This document shows, piece after piece, positions 47,812-60,560 of a stretch of 64,000 bases of DNA. The stretch is from Magnolia sinica (lineage: Eukaryota > Streptophyta > Magnoliopsida > Magnoliales > Magnoliaceae): contig NC_080579.1 in the NCBI RefSeq assembly GCF_029962835.1, positions 124,001-188,000 on the forward strand. Direction: 5' to 3'. Both the position numbers and the translations under genes were made by a program. The notes below the pieces were generated by a model that was given only the letters and a program-made list of their open reading frames with translations, was not told the DNA's origin and made no database searches. Position 1 is the first letter of the stretch, and the number at the start of each line of letters is the position of its first letter.

Positions 47812-48500
47812 GTTTACTCCCCAAGTATAGGGTTGTGATGTAGTAATAAACTCGGTAAGACCGAGGTCGAATCCACAAGGACTGAAACTTGTACGTTTCT
47901 TGAAACTAGATAGAAATAGAACTAGCCTAAGATGCAATCTAAATCAAATAGAATTTCAGAAATAATTGTGGAATAATTATCTAAAACTTTAAACAATTCA
48001 AGGAAAGGAAACTAGGGATTCAGAGGATCCACTTGTAGAGATCAGGGAGATCTTATGCCTGCATCAAAGATTATAGAATTAAGTTGAACTTACTTGATCT
48101 GGTTTTCAAGAGATGAAAGGTATATGAATTAGAATGGATTCCATCATCTAACCATGCCCAGGCGACAAAGCAAACAACAGGATTAAACTAATTACCAACC
48201 AATCAACAGTGCATGAAAGTTAGGAAGGGTACTATCATCCAATCATGCCCAAGAGACGATGGGGAACAACAGGCCCTCCTGACGTCATAAACATCAAAAG
48301 AGAAAAAGAAATATTCAAAGCCATTGCAAACCCATTGTAATTTCAGTCACAACAGACCATTAAAGACTGAGAAAATATTCCTTTAATAATCAACTTAAAA
48401 TCAAATTCAGTTCAGAAATTTAAATTAAACGCATGAAATAGTGTCTCCCATCTCGCTACAGGCTTCACCTCTTAGCCCTAGCTAAGAGGTTTAGCCACAC
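47812..48500 (-). repeat. Dispersed repeat family B, copy 1 (inverted)
   Basis: The reverse complement matches 62086-62768 block for block: cttagctagggctaagaggtgaagc, gactgaaattacaatggg.ttgcaatggcttt, 'cctgggcatggtt.gatgatggaatc', 'gatctccctgatc.ctacaagtggatcctctgaatccctagtttcc' and 'gtggattcgacctcggtcttaccgagtttattactacatcacaaccctatacttgggga'. The last block resembles sequences near LTRs of Tat/Athila-type gypsy elements, but no proteins are present to confirm it. Confidence 0.75.
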
Positions 48501-50425
48501 ATGAATGGGCTAAATTCAAAATCAACAACAGAAGAAGGAGAAAGGAAAAAGGAAAAAAATCAGGTCCAGGTCCAGCCTAAGCCTCCAGCCACGTCCAGCA
48601 GCCAACCTCCGCTGCCTCCTCAATCCTTTCTCATCTCCCAAACCGAGCCTAACAGACTCCCACGGCTGCCTTTGTCCACGTCCGCACCCAGCTTCCTTCT
48701 TCCCTTTCCTTCACGTTTCCGCCTCCAGCCCCCTGTTTCTCTCTTTCTCTCTTGCTTATATGGTGGTCTCAACCTTCCTCGGCTGGGAGTGCATAAGACG
48801 ATGCGAAATGGTTGCCGCGAAATCGTTTCGCAACCAGTTTGCAGGTTTCGGGATTCCTTACACAACATACCAAGCTACGGCTGAACTTTTTGGATTTCTG
48901 ATTCCTTCAGTCGAAATTCTGGCGACATAGCTAGGATCATGGCTGACCTGCGCTCCTACTAGATGGATCAGATCAACCATCTGATCAACAGGGGTGGACC
49001 ACATCGTCCCAGATTTTTTGGATTGCGTGAACAGAGGCACGCACGTCTGAGCGCTGTACTACTGGTGGGGCCCACTTCACTGCTGGTTCGAGGAATCCAC
49101 GACGTCCACTATATTGTACTCACAAAACCGTTCGGATATGGTCGGTTTTGGATCGACGCTGAAGCGGCCCACCTGATTCACCTAATAATTAGTGAATCAG
49201 CTATTTTACATGTGCCATAAAATTACCAGATCCAGGCCGTTTGGTCATCAGCTCTAATAGTGACCTGGCCATAAATAAAGAAATTTTGAATGATTTTTTA
49301 ACAGCTTAAAAGGCGGTGTGTGCAAATGGATACGACAAGGAAACTAACAATTTATCTACTCAAGAAGAAACTATCAGTTGGTTAGATGGTTGGATTGCTT
49401 GATCAAGACAAGTATCTGTTAATAGCCACTTGGCATCCGGAGGTACCGGATCAGCTCCTTTCATTCATGGTTGCCATGTTTCATGCACACAGCGTGTAGC
49501 TCGTGGATACATTTAAAAAGAAAAAAAGAAAAAGAAAAAAGAAGTTAGGTGCCTCGGTTATAAACAGATATAGTTCAATTGCAAGTAATATATATAGTAT
49601 TGGAAAACGATTCCCACGCACCCTTTCAGCTACCGGAATGTTAGCTGCCTCAACTAATGGCTTGGATTTTATCTTCTCCAATCCAAGATTTTATGTGCGG
49701 GAGTAGTCAGCTCACATTTTCTTTGGGCTTCGCATGTAACTGCATGGTGTTCCTCTTCGAGGTATACAAAGGCCACGTGGGACCGATTGTGATGACCGTG
49801 TAATATCCATCTGAATATCTGTTGTGACGCCTAATACTGAGGAGGTTAGCCCAAACAAGAAGTAGATTTAAAACTCAAGTAGGATGGTTCACTCACTGTG
49901 GAAAGCTTTTCTCTTTACTGGCGTGTGAATGTAATATGTTATTTTCATCCAATTTTTCTCTCCCTATCAGAAAATCTCTTTCCAATTTCTCTACCTTCCT
50001 CCCTCTCCACATGGGTTGTGCATGTCACTTCCTACATCTAAACTGCAACCATTAATTTTCATTTCAATTTTAGAAAGTATGCTATGTGATTGTTAGATTA
50101 AAAAGAGTTTTAAAAGATATATAGATTTGAAAATTTTAAGAAAATTGAATTTTACCTATTTAACTAATTTGTCTTAATTGTGTTTAGCTTTGTGTACATT
50201 GAAAAGTTATAAGGAAAATTAAGTCTTTACATCAAATCACCTCACTTATTCTTTGTATTGAAAACAAGAGTATACCATGGGTGCAACCGAGGTGCGGCAT
50301 AACATGGCATGAATGTGATTTTCTCTATATATATTTTGTCTTACTCATATACATGAAGATAAAGAGTTATTTTACACTTAATAATTAATTAGCCGGCATG
50401 CACCAACATGTAACCCCCATGGCTA

Positions 50426-50468
<43 letters not shown>

Positions 50469-50620
50469 AAAGACAAGTCATCTCCATTGTAAAAATTATC
50501 AAAAAATTCTCTATTCTCTAGTTTTTTTTTTCCTTTATGTTCTTTCTGGACAAATCAGCTCAATATTCTTAGGTTTGTGTGACTATGATCCAGAGTGTAC
50601 CAGATATAAGCCGTTCATTT
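48501..50620. other. Retroelement-like non-coding DNA, AT-rich
   Basis: Continues from repeat family B with a C/T-rich stretch (48550-48760). No credible gene follows. A 127-codon open frame at 48501-48884 is low-complexity (Pro/Ser-rich) and has no domain. An (ta)n run lies at 50429-50466. Confidence 0.45.
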
Positions 50621-50639
50621 TAGAGGAGAGTTATTGTAT

Positions 50640-52528
50640 CAGGGGATGACAGCCTTGTTGGGTCACGGTGCATTAGGTACCGTCTTCCCATGGGACAAAT
50701 CTATCTTTCAGTTAATGACTGTTATGTGCCTAATCTTTAATGTCAATCATTCATCAAGATTTAAAGCCAAGAAGAATCATTCATCAAGATTTAAAGCCAA
50801 GCAACATTCTTCTTGATGATGACATGACTGCTTGTCTGGGTGATTTTAGGCTGGCTAGGTTCCTATCTGAGGTTGCTCAAACTATCTCGGTTGGAATGAA
50901 AGGATCTATTGGATACATCGCTACAGATGACAATCTTATCTATTTCCCCCCACACACACCCGTACCCCCAGACTCCCAGTCTATTTGCTTGCTGGAGACT
51001 GGACCTGTGACAAAAGTAGGGGCATAATGTGTATGTAAAATTCACTAGTCAGGTTTTTCTAATATTCTTCCAAAAATTTCCCATACATTTGGGTGAATAA
51101 TGGAACTTCCTACTATATAGGTCCAGTATTTTTAGTGGGTCCCACCTTTTAATTGGCTTAGGTTTTTATACGCTCCACATATGACTGTAGCCTGTTCTTT
51201 AGGTGGGCTCTAGCAAGTATGTTGCCTTGGCCTAATCGTTATGCCCACCCTTGATTTTTACCGGGGCGCACTTGAGTTGCAAAATAGAGTTACTTTTTGC
51301 CAATCCTTCTCTAATCTAAATGAAAGGTCTATATGGGAGCCTATTACATCACGTGGAATGAGTTTTGCTAAGCTACAAGCACATATGGGAGCCTATTACA
51401 CAGTACTATGCATGTGTAGAAGTGGTACATGAGTGCTATCTAATCCATGGGTTGGGCCCAGTAAAATACTTGACCTAGACCAGATTCCCGACTTGACCCG
51501 ATCGAGCCTAAATCAAAACAAAGGTCCAAGGACCTGATAGATCGCCAAACTCAATTTTATCTGGATCCACGTCCTAAAAATAATGACCTCAGATTTAAAG
51601 GACTCACATGCAACAAGACTCAAAACTCGATGGCATCAAAATCCAATTCATTTTAAAGATCTACATGTACCAAGCAGTAAGGTCCCTTGCACCCCACATG
51701 AATCACACCATAGTAAAGTATACATATTTATTTTTTGATAACATCTTTAGATAAGATATGTATTACATATGAATCACACCATAATAAGGTAAAAAGAATT
51801 CTTTTCTGACAATGTGCTTAGTTAAAATATGTGTTACACAAAAATCATAGCAATAAGTCATATGTTCACTTGATGATAGAGGTGTTGAGTTCTTTAATTT
51901 CATTTGAGTAGTAGAGTCTTGCTGAATGTAAAACATTTTTGCAAGAACTTACAAGTACATAGCACACTATTGATGTTGGAAATTTGAATATACCTAGACC
52001 AATTACTTGTTCAAATAAAATATTCCCTTTCTCGTCTCTCCTAAAATTCAACCTTTGATATTTTTTGTATCTAAATGGTCACTTACATTTCAATATAAGA
52101 CGTATAAATTACAGAGTATGCAATGGGCATTAAAACATCTACACGAGGAGATGTTTATAGCTATGGAATCCTTCAATTAGAGATGATCATCGGAAAGGAG
52201 CCATCTGATGATATGTTTAAGGACAATCTAAGCCTTCATCATTTTGCTAAGTCAGCTTTGCCTGAACAAGTAATGGAGATTGTTGATCCACAACTGCTCG
52301 TGGAAGAAGCTGAAATTACAATATAAACACAATAAAACTCATGTTGATAGAAGAAATAGAATGCATGATTGCTTGATTTCAATGGTCAAAATCAGTGTTT
52401 TGTGCTCTGCGGAATCTCCAAGAGAACGAATGTGGATGAAAGATGTTGTTGCAGAAATGCATGCAATCAAGGACCTGTATCTAGTGTCGGGATTCACTGA
52501 GACAAACAAGTTAGGTTACAAATATTAG
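50640..52528 (+). pseudogene. LRR receptor-like kinase pseudogene (kinase domain only)
   Basis: Similar to LRR-XII (EFR/Xa21-like) receptor kinases. The first part is about 50640-50932. It has a glycine-loop remnant LLGHGALGTVF, then HQDLKPSNILLDDDMTACLG, DFRLARF and MKGSIGYIAT. The second part starts after an acceptor (attacag) at 52116 and reads YAMGIKTSTRGDVYSYGILQ, then KEPSDDMFKDNLSLHHFAKS. After a frameshift near 52321 it continues as CLISMVKISVLCSAESPRER and MKDVVAEMHAIKDLYL, with a stop at 52528. Defects: HRD is HQD, DFG is DFR, APE is ATE, the donor that should follow GCTACAG is 'at' instead of 'gt', and a 28-bp stretch around HQDLKP is duplicated (50745-50801). No LRR, signal or transmembrane part is upstream. 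The 1.18 kb between the halves may be the old intron. Confidence 0.85.
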
Positions 52529-52529
52529 A

Positions 52530-52953
52530 TGAATGTTCTTCTTACCTTAGTCATTACTAAGTTATTATTGGTAGTTACGTTGAGAAAGATTTTAAAATAA
52601 AATTAGCTTGTTGAATACTTTTCTAAACAAGCTCTAAATATATTTATCTTTGGCATAAGAGTGTATTTTGTATTGACTGTGATTGTATGAAAAGACAAGT
52701 TTCTTTTTCTTTGTTTTATCTTGTATTGGATAAAGGGGGATTGTATCATGAATGTAATAAGAAAAAGTCATCATCTTATTATAATTAGAATACTATTGGG
52801 TTAGAAAAATGTTTAGTCACCAATATATTTTTTTGCAAAAGTTTTAAAATGATATTTCAATCTTAAGGAACTAGTTTAGTTGTTGGAGTACCAACTCCCA
52901 ACTTGATATTAGTCTAATTAAGCATTCATCCAATGAGTCCCATTATGGATTTG

Positions 52954-53010
<57 letters not shown>

Positions 53011-53046
53011 AAAGGAGAAAATGCTTGTATGATCAACGGTGTGGTT
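52530..53046. other. Intergenic DNA with a (GA)n microsatellite
   Basis: No gene is visible. A pure ag run at 52955-53007 lies 45 bp before the copia 5' LTR. Confidence 0.7.
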
Positions 53047-53051
53047 GTGAG

Positions 53052-53207
53052 TATTAGATTGTAAATCTCTCCAGCTATGTAATATCCTATATTTAGCACC
53101 TAGGATCTTTTTTACAGCTATGCATATTGCCTATCAATAGGTTGTAATCATACTATAAAGAGGGTATTTTTCCTCCAATACAATATACAGAAATTCCAAA
53201 CGTATTA
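53052..53207 (+). repeat. 5' LTR of the copia element
   Basis: 156 bp from tattagattg to aaacgtatta. It contains tataaagaggg (TATA-like) at about 53153. Confidence 0.9.
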
Positions 53208-53220
53208 TGGTATCAGAGCC
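53208..53220 (+). other. Copia primer-binding site
   Basis: tggtatcagagcc starts directly after the 5' LTR and is complementary to the 3' end of initiator tRNA-Met, as in most plant copia elements. Confidence 0.9.
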
Positions 53221-53465
53221 AAGTTTGATCAGGGCCGTTGATCCAAATTTTGAACGGTCAGGATCTCTTAACTGAACAGAGTATACACCGATCTTTAGTG
53301 TATAATCTTCCTCAATCCATCTCTACTCCCACCAACCGCATTAGCACGATGGTTCTCATCCTCTGCCGCGACCCATCTCTCCATTGCTCCGATTTAATCA
53401 TCTACTGTGATTTCAGCATAAGCTGTCTCACATCTGCCAGCACTAGAATTCAAGACAACAACAAC

Positions 53466-54600
53466 ATGGCCACTTCAAAGTCTCCTGAGTCTACTATAAG
53501 TATTACTCTTGCATCACAAGATTCTTCAAATCCACTCTACCTTTATCATTCGAATCAGCCAGGTATTGTGCTTGTTTCTCAACAACTTAATGGAGATAAC
53601 TATACCACTTGGAGTCGTGCTATGATTGTCACTATTAGCGTGAAAAATAAATTGTGCTTCGTTGATGGTTCCTACCCACCACCACTCACTACTTCATCTG
53701 ATTTTGCCTCTTAGACTTGATGCAATCATATGGTTCTCTCTTGAGTTCTCAATGCCCTCACAAAGGAATTATCCAATAGTGTTGTTTACACTGACAACTC
53801 TCATGATCTTTGGATTGATCTATGTGACCGCTTTGCTCAAAGCAATGGTCCGCATATATTCCAGCTCTAACGTTCCATCTGCTCTCATACACAAAATCAG
53901 TCCACCATTGCTTCATATTTTTCTCAATTTGAAATCATACCGGAATGAATTATCTTTTTTCTCTACACTTCCCACGTATACTTGTGGCGCATCCAAAGAT
54001 CTCGCTTCTCATCAACAGAAGGAACGTCGTCTCATGCAATTCCTTATAAGACTTAATGAAAGTTATTCCACTATACGAAGACAATTGCTTCTTATGAATC
54101 CTCTCCCGATGATTAATAAAGCATATTCCTTATTGTTCTAAGAAGAGAAACAACGCGAAGTCACTACGTCTCTGGCCCCAGCCTTCTAACGCTACCATGG
54201 CACTAGTCGTTGCCAATCCTCCATCTCCTATGGTTCCCAGTCACAATCCTGGATGTAAATCCTACAAAGACAACTGCAGCAAGCGTCGACCCAATCTCAC
54301 CTGTGATCATTGTGGCTGGATTGGTCATACAAAAGACAGATGTCATGCCCTTCATAGATATCTACCCGACCATCGTTTACATGGCTTCACTCCATCAAGA
54401 CCAATTATAGCACCATCTCATGACAATACAAGTGCTACCACTTCTGCCCCATCCACTCCATCCCTTACTCCAAAGCAGTATCAACAGCTTTTATCTTTAC
54501 TCAATAGACAAATCCGCACAGATAATGGAATAAAATTTTTTTCTCATATAATGCGCTCATACTTTCAAGACATTGGTATTATCCACTAACATTCTTACGT
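53466..54600 (+). pseudogene. Copia gag and start of integrase, frameshifted and internally deleted
   Basis: The first ATG (53466) gives MATSKSPES, then GIVLVSQQLNGDNYTTWSRA, the usual copia gag N-terminus, and stops at 53712-53714. Gag continues in another frame to a CCHC zinc knuckle CDHCGWIGHTKDRC (about 54301-54342). About 150 codons later the same frame passes from YQQLLSLLNRQ straight into the integrase catalytic motif RTDNGIKF (about 54513-54537). The protease and the first part of the integrase (HHCC and first D) are therefore deleted. Confidence 0.85.
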
Positions 54601-55010
54601 TGCCACTCCACAACAAAATGGCATCGTAAAAAGAAAACATCGCCACCTCTTTGAAGTTACCCGTGCATTACGGTTCCATGCACACCTTCCGCTTGAATTT
54701 TGGGGAGAATGCATTCTTACTGCTACGTATCTTATTAATCACATTCCAACTCCCCTCATTTCTGGTATCACTCCATTCCAAAAACTCACCACAAAACCCC
54801 CTTTATACACACATCTTCAGATTTTTGGTTGTCTTTACTGTGCCTCCACTTTGTCTAACCATCGTGACAAATTTCAACCTCGTGCTCGAAAATGTCTTTT
54901 TTTGGGCTATTCGTATGCATAAAAAGGTTATCGAGTTTTTGACCTTTCTTCTCGTCAACTTTTTACTCTCGGGATATTGTTTTTCATGAGGACATTTTTC
55001 TTATGGCCAA
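54601..55010 (+). pseudogene. Copia integrase C-terminal part, broken
   Basis: In one frame the text reads [20 protein letters not shown], where the catalytic E lies in copies with 'VERKHRH'. E is replaced by K here. [20 protein letters not shown], then [14 protein letters not shown] follow, then a stop within the 'LGY.....GYR' motif at about 54920. Confidence 0.8.
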
Positions 55011-55369
55011 TCTTCCCCTCTCTACTCCTCTAGTCCTTCTATTTCCTACTCCAAATATTTTAGACCCCTCCATCCCTGAAAACCTTCATCCAACCCACCC
55101 CCTGCCTCACTTCCAATGGTACCCTCTCCATCTCCTCCTCCTCCCCTTCATCGCACTGCTCGTCTAAGACATCCACCAATTTGGCTTCGTGATTTTGAGT
55201 GCTCTAATGCCATCATGCCTCTTTTCCAGGCCTTGTTTATTTTCACGAAGGTCCGTCCCTTCCCCTTATCTAATTTTCTTTCTTACACTAATTTTTCTTC
55301 CCCCTATAAATCTTTCTTTGCTAGTATTTCTTCTCTTGTCGAATCTACCAGCTATTCTTAGGCTGTGAA

Positions 55370-56740
55370 AGACCCAAATTGGCATGAAGCTATGAGTGCT
55401 AAAATAAAATCCCTTAAGCATAATAAGATGTGGACTCTCACTTCATTGCCTCCTGGCAAAACTCCAATTGGTTATAAATGGGTGTATAAACTCAAGTTTC
55501 GTTCAGATGGTACTCTTGAAAGGTAGAAAGCTCACCTTGTCGCTAAAGGCTTTACTCAACAAGAGGGATTGGATTATCATAAGATATTTGCCCCTGTTGT
55601 TAAAATAGTCACCATCTATTGCCTCCTCGCCATTGTTGTCATTCGCAAATGGCCCCTCTACCAATTGGATGTTCATAATGCTTTCCTACATGGTGACAAG
55701 TCCCTTCCGCCCAGTTTTTCTTGAAAGGGGGAGTTTCGAGTTTGCCTTCTCCACAAGTCTCTTTATGCACTCAAACAGGCATCTCGACAATGGTTTGCTA
55801 AATTTTCCACCGCCTTACATACTGCAGGCTACATACAATCCAAGACTGACTATTCTCTTTTCACACGGCACCATGGCAAAACATTTACTACCATTTTGGT
55901 TTATGTTGATGATGTTATTATTACTGGTAACGATCTCTCTGCCATCAATGCTCTTAAATCCTTCTTGCATCACCAGTTTCAGATTAAAGATCTTAGATCA
56001 CTTAAATTCTTTATTAGGATTGAGGTATCTCGTTCCCATCGCGGTATTTATCTCAGCCAGCGTAAATATACCCTTGATATCCTTTCTGGTTCTGAATTAC
56101 TTGGTGCTCGACCGACTGAGTTACCTATGGATGTTAACACCAAGCTTTCTGATGATATAGAGATATGCTCTCTGATCCGACCCCCTATCGTCGCTTGGTT
56201 GGCAGCTATATCTACCTTACTATTACTTGACCCGATATTATCTACTTGGTCCAGACTCTTAGTCAATTCATGAGCAAACCATGGCGACCACATTGGGATG
56301 TGGCATTTCGAATTCTTTGTTATCTCAAAGGAACACCAGGACAAGGCTTACTTATGTCTTCTTCCAGTCCCTTCACCTTGAAGGCCTACTGTGATTCTGA
56401 TTGGGCCAGCTATCCTATGACTCGTCGCTCTCTGACCGGTTATTGCACTTTTCTTGGTGACTCTCCTCTTTCTTGAAAAACAAAGAAGCAATCAACTATT
56501 TCTCGTTCTTCTACAGAGGTCGAGTATCGCTCCATGGCCTCTACGAGTTGTGAACTCACTTGGCTCCTTTATTTGCTTCACGATCTTAATGTTCACAATG
56601 TCGGCCCAGCCTTATTATTTTGCGATAATCAAGCTGCTCTTCATATAGCTGGTAATCCTGTCTTTCATGAATGAACAAAACACATTGAGCTTGATTGCCA
56701 TCTCATTCGTGATAAGATTCAATCAAGATTATGTTCCATT
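55370..56740 (+). pseudogene. Copia reverse transcriptase and RNase H, broken
   Basis: Reads WHEAMSAKIKSLKHNKMWTL, then YKWVYKLKFRSDG, a stop, [16 protein letters not shown], then [11 protein letters not shown] (the copia-specific motif), a second stop, SLYALKQASRQWF, and the RT active site LVYVDDVIITGND at about 55890-55930. RNase H follows with YCDSDWASYPMTRRSLTGYC and ISRSSTEVEYRSMA, then CDNQAALHIAGNPVFHE and stops. Several stops and frameshifts make it non-functional. Confidence 0.9.
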
Positions 56741-56849
56741 ACGTCTTCAAATTGCTGATTTATTCACCAAACCTTTGGGAAAAGAACTATTCCACTGTTT
56801 GAGCTCTAGTTGGGAGTCTTTAATGCTCACTCTCTAACTTGAGGGAGAG

Positions 56850-57025
56850 TATTAGATTGTAAATCTCTCTAGCTATGTAATATTCTCTCCAGCTATGTAA
56901 TATCCTATATTTAGTACCTACGATCTTTCTTATAGCTATGCATATTGCCTATCAATAAGTTGTAATCATACTATAAAGAGGGTGTTTTTCCTCTAATACA
57001 ATATACAGAAATTCCAAACGTATCA
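56850..57025 (+). repeat. 3' LTR of the copia element
   Basis: 176 bp. Same sequence as the 5' LTR except for a ~20-bp internal duplication and a few substitutions. Confidence 0.9.
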
Positions 57026-57137
57026 GTGAGTAACTTGTAGTCTAATTTTGGTGGTGCATTTGGTTAAGATGCATGGTAAGTTGTTGATCAATGGAAACTG
57101 CTTGTGATGCATGTTTCAGGTTTTTCTTACCCTATGC

Positions 57138-57590
57138 ATGCCTGGTGCTGTGGGGCGATATCGTGATGTATGTATGTTATATCTATACCATCCATGTATT
57201 TTGCAAGCTTATTTTAGGAAATGAATCCAAAAAATTGAAGCATATCCAAAGCTTAAGTGGACTACACCACTAGAAATATTGGTGATGGAACACCCACCAT
57301 TAAAAAGCTCTCAAGGGCACAAAAGTTGGGAATGAAGCTTATATTTGTGTTTTCCCTTTATCTAGGTCTGGGAGACCTTATCAACAGGTTGGATGGCAAA
57401 TTAGCATCATGGTGGGCCCTAAGAAGGTTTTAACTGTTGTTATCATTATCTCATCATTTCCCGTGGTGTGGTCCACTTGAGCTTTAGATCTGCTTCATTT
57501 TTGGGTTCATGTTCTAAAATGAGCTAGTAACATGGGTGGATGGTGTAGATATAAAACACATACTTCACAGTAGGCCCCACGGTGCCCAGG
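57138..57590. mobile_element. Foldback MITE
   Basis: The left arm gcatgcctggtgctgtggggcgatatcgtgatgtatgtatg is inverted at the right as catacttcacagtaggccccacggtgcccaggtggc. The centre has 'catatccaaagcttaagtggac' and 'aacaggttggatggcaaatt' family blocks. Confidence 0.7.
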
Positions 57591-57599
57591 TGGCTTGAT

Positions 57600-58080
57600 C
57601 ACGGCGAATTATGTTCACTGCGTAATATTAAATTTTCAAAATGACCTTAAGGACGTGAGCTCCATAGTATTCCGTGGATGTTCTTCTTACCATTGTGAGG
57701 AGATTTTAAATGTTTGGCAGAGATTTGACTCTGTAGATTTTCATTTTTTTTTTTCAAAAATAGGAAGCACGTTACATGCAATTTTGTTGGTGTAAATTAA
57801 AGAGTTGTTTGACATCTCTACCTTTTTATTTTAAAAAGAAAAACTTTTATTTTGAAAATAAATTGTTTGGTAAATTTTTAATTTTATCATTTAATCTTGT
57901 AGAAACTAAGAAAAAAAAAGTTCTTAAAAAATTAGTGACGGAGACGTTACTTAGTTTCTAAGAGTTCATTTAACTTACACAAGTAGATATCTTTAGGTAA
58001 TTTTTGAACAAGTTTGCTTGTAAACTTTTCAAATAATTCTCATTTGGTCTACTTGTTTTCTCTTTGCAATTTCTTTAGGC
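57600..58080. other. AT-rich intergenic DNA
   Basis: No gene or repeat was recognised. Confidence 0.5.
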
Positions 58081-58084
58081 TAGG

Positions 58085-58346
58085 CCCAATGAACGAGGTG
58101 GGACTCACATGATGAATGGTACACATCAAAGTGGGCACATATAATGCACAATCACATCAAAGGCGAGCCCCACATGATGGTCGGTCCACATCAAAGGTGG
58201 AACCCAAGTGATGGATGACGAACATTGAATGTGGGACTAAATGATGAAAGGTTGATATCAAAGGTGAGCCAACATGATGAACGACCCATATATATTGAAG
58301 GTTGGGCCCTACATGATGGACGGTCTACGGTAAAGGTGGGACCCAC
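58085..58346. repeat. Degenerate minisatellite 'ggtgggacccacatgatgg'
   Basis: About six units of roughly 40-45 bp with the core 'gaggtgggac.cacatgatgaa.ggt.cacatcaaa'. Divergence between units is high. Confidence 0.75.
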
Positions 58347-58347
58347 A

Positions 58348-60560
58348 TGTAACGCATTAAAATTTCAGGGGTCGAGCAAAGCTCAACTCCCGAGTTCCAA
58401 CGCATTATTTATGCAACATAGATAATGATGATTAAATGTTGTCCATATTAGTGCATTAAACATGAGTGAGATTTTACTAAAACAACATATCATACTCCAG
58501 AGATAATTAAATTAAGCAAGCGGAAGACTAAGATAGGTATATAAAATATGAGAGTGTTTCTCTATCTCCAAAGTACGAGTATGATACCAGGCTGAATATA
58601 TACATGTATGATTCTAAAATTTACAAATATCAAAGTGTAAATGTCTAACTAATCTATATAACCCTATATTCCCGTCGAATAAGAACAAGGTCCACGAAGA
58701 CCCGCCTGATAACTGAACATAAGAGAATTCCTCTTCCTCGTCCATGAAGTCCATTTTAGCTGTATAGATTCCGCCATTACCTATATCTACAACAGAGTTT
58801 GGTTGGAGTTTTAAAACACAATCCCAGGTGGGAATGAGTAGCTAATTTAGTAGAACTATAAAGCAAAGGTTAACTGTTATCAATTCAATCAAGCAGTAAT
58901 GATAAAGTAATACAACACTCATGTCCTGAGTATTCTTGTTAATGCAGGAATGATATGTTATAATGATACATGCCCTTGCCTACACTCTCTCAGCGACACC
59001 ATCTCACGATCGCACATGCTACTCCCACTGTACTTTTCCTTGCCAAAGGCACATGCAATGCGGTGCATGGTCGTGTTAGCCAAGTTCTTAATTAGGCTTA
59101 TTCATACAGCAGATTCGGGAAGCTAAGGTACCTCCCTTTATATCATTTATCCAAACAATGATCCATCTAAGGTCCTCAATCCTAGTTAATCACATACAAT
59201 AGGCAAGTTATAGGGCAACATCACCCCTGATTTGAAAAAGTGGATAGGCAAGTTCAGGTCGCTACGGGAGGCTCGTTACCTCAGCGTAGGCCTAGTTTAT
59301 ACTCGAGGTTTTTACGAGAAGGCTCGTCACCTTAGTGTAGGCCGACAGCTCGAATACGATGTCTCGTATACCACCATATTGGGCTCACAAGTTTAGGTTG
59401 CTCACTGGTTACTACAGGGAGGCTCGTCACCCCAGCATAGGCCGACAGCTCGACTACGATGTCCCATACATCATCATGCCCGACTCATGAGTCTTAGCGG
59501 ATCTTGGAACCATGGTTGAAATAGGTTTTACATTAGTAAATGGTACCTTATATTCAAGCAGTAGCGTCCATACATGGTAAACACATAATAAGCCAATCAG
59601 GTTATTTGACAAGTGCGTTTGGTACGAGCGCACGTTGAATTGATTGACATGGAGCGCGTAAGCACTCCGCGTGGCCTAACCATTATTGACAATCATCGTA
59701 CGGCTCGGAGTCATCGAACGCATCTAATGTGGCGAAACTCGTTCGGCCAATCAAACAGGAATTATTACCGATTGCTTGCATTACGTAGTAGTCCCAATCA
59801 TACTCAAATGCAGCATGTGGAGACAATGTGATAATCACATAGGCATTTAACAAACAATCTAAGTACAACACTCATTTGAACATTTTATCAACATGTTGAA
59901 CATGCTACCAAACATTTCAATTCATCCATAAATTACATAGTTGAAATTAAGATTACATGAAGAAAATTATACATATAGATGAGGTAATTGATAATTCTAT
60001 CTCAATACCTTTATTAAATACAATTCATCAAATAATATCTCATTCAGACATTTTATCAAACACTTAGACTACACATTACTCTATACATAGACTAAATTAG
60101 TTACGACATATATTATGGCAAATCCTTTCACAAGGAGATTGTCATACATACAACATACATGAATCCTAGATTAATAGTCATGACAAGCATAAATTAGGAT
60201 TTCACACTTATTCAAACAATTTATCAAACACTTAGGCTACCCTTTTACCCAATGTATAGACTAGGTTAGTTACAACACTTATCTTAGCAAATCCTTACAC
60301 AGAGAGGTCAGCATGCATAAGACAACGGTGAATCATAGTTTAATAGTCATAGCAAACACAAATCATATTTATATGTTCATACAAACATTTCAACAAACAC
60401 GTGGAATGCATAAAATATTCAACATAGTTTACATATGTATATATAATTCATGGAAAACGTTGTAACTAAGATTATGTGGCAGCAATCAAGTCAAACATAA
60501 ATCATTAGCTGACATTGAAAGCCTTGAAAACCATAACCTAAATGTTGAGGGTCAAATATT
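58348..60560. repeat. LTR-like retroelement segment
   Basis: Starts tgtaacgcattaaaatttc, resembling a plant gypsy LTR start. It contains cgacagctcga.tacgatgtc.c.tac units and no protein domains. At 59265-59490 three imperfect units share 'ggctcgt.acc.cagcgtaggcc'. Inference only; the other LTR end was not found. Confidence 0.4.

Larger units (their letters stand above)
53047..57030 (+). mobile_element. Degenerate Ty1/copia LTR retrotransposon
   Basis: The 5' LTR is 53052-53207 and the 3' LTR is 56850-57025. Both begin tattagattgtaaatctct and end cgtatta or cgtatca. The target duplication gtgag is on both sides (53047-53051 and 57026-57030). The primer-binding site tggtatcagagcc, matching initiator tRNA-Met, starts at 53208. 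A purine-rich tract aacttgagggagag precedes the 3' LTR. The order gag, integrase, RT, RNase H is that of copia. The 3' LTR has an extra 20-bp duplication (ctctccagctatgtaatat). The LTRs are unusually short for a copia element. Confidence 0.95.

Noticed and set aside
48501-48884. 127-codon Pro/Ser-rich frame
   Set aside because: Low complexity, beside repeat family B, with no homologous motif seen.
59613-59871. Overlapping 60-72 codon frames on both strands
   Set aside because: No motif, and they lie in LTR-like DNA.
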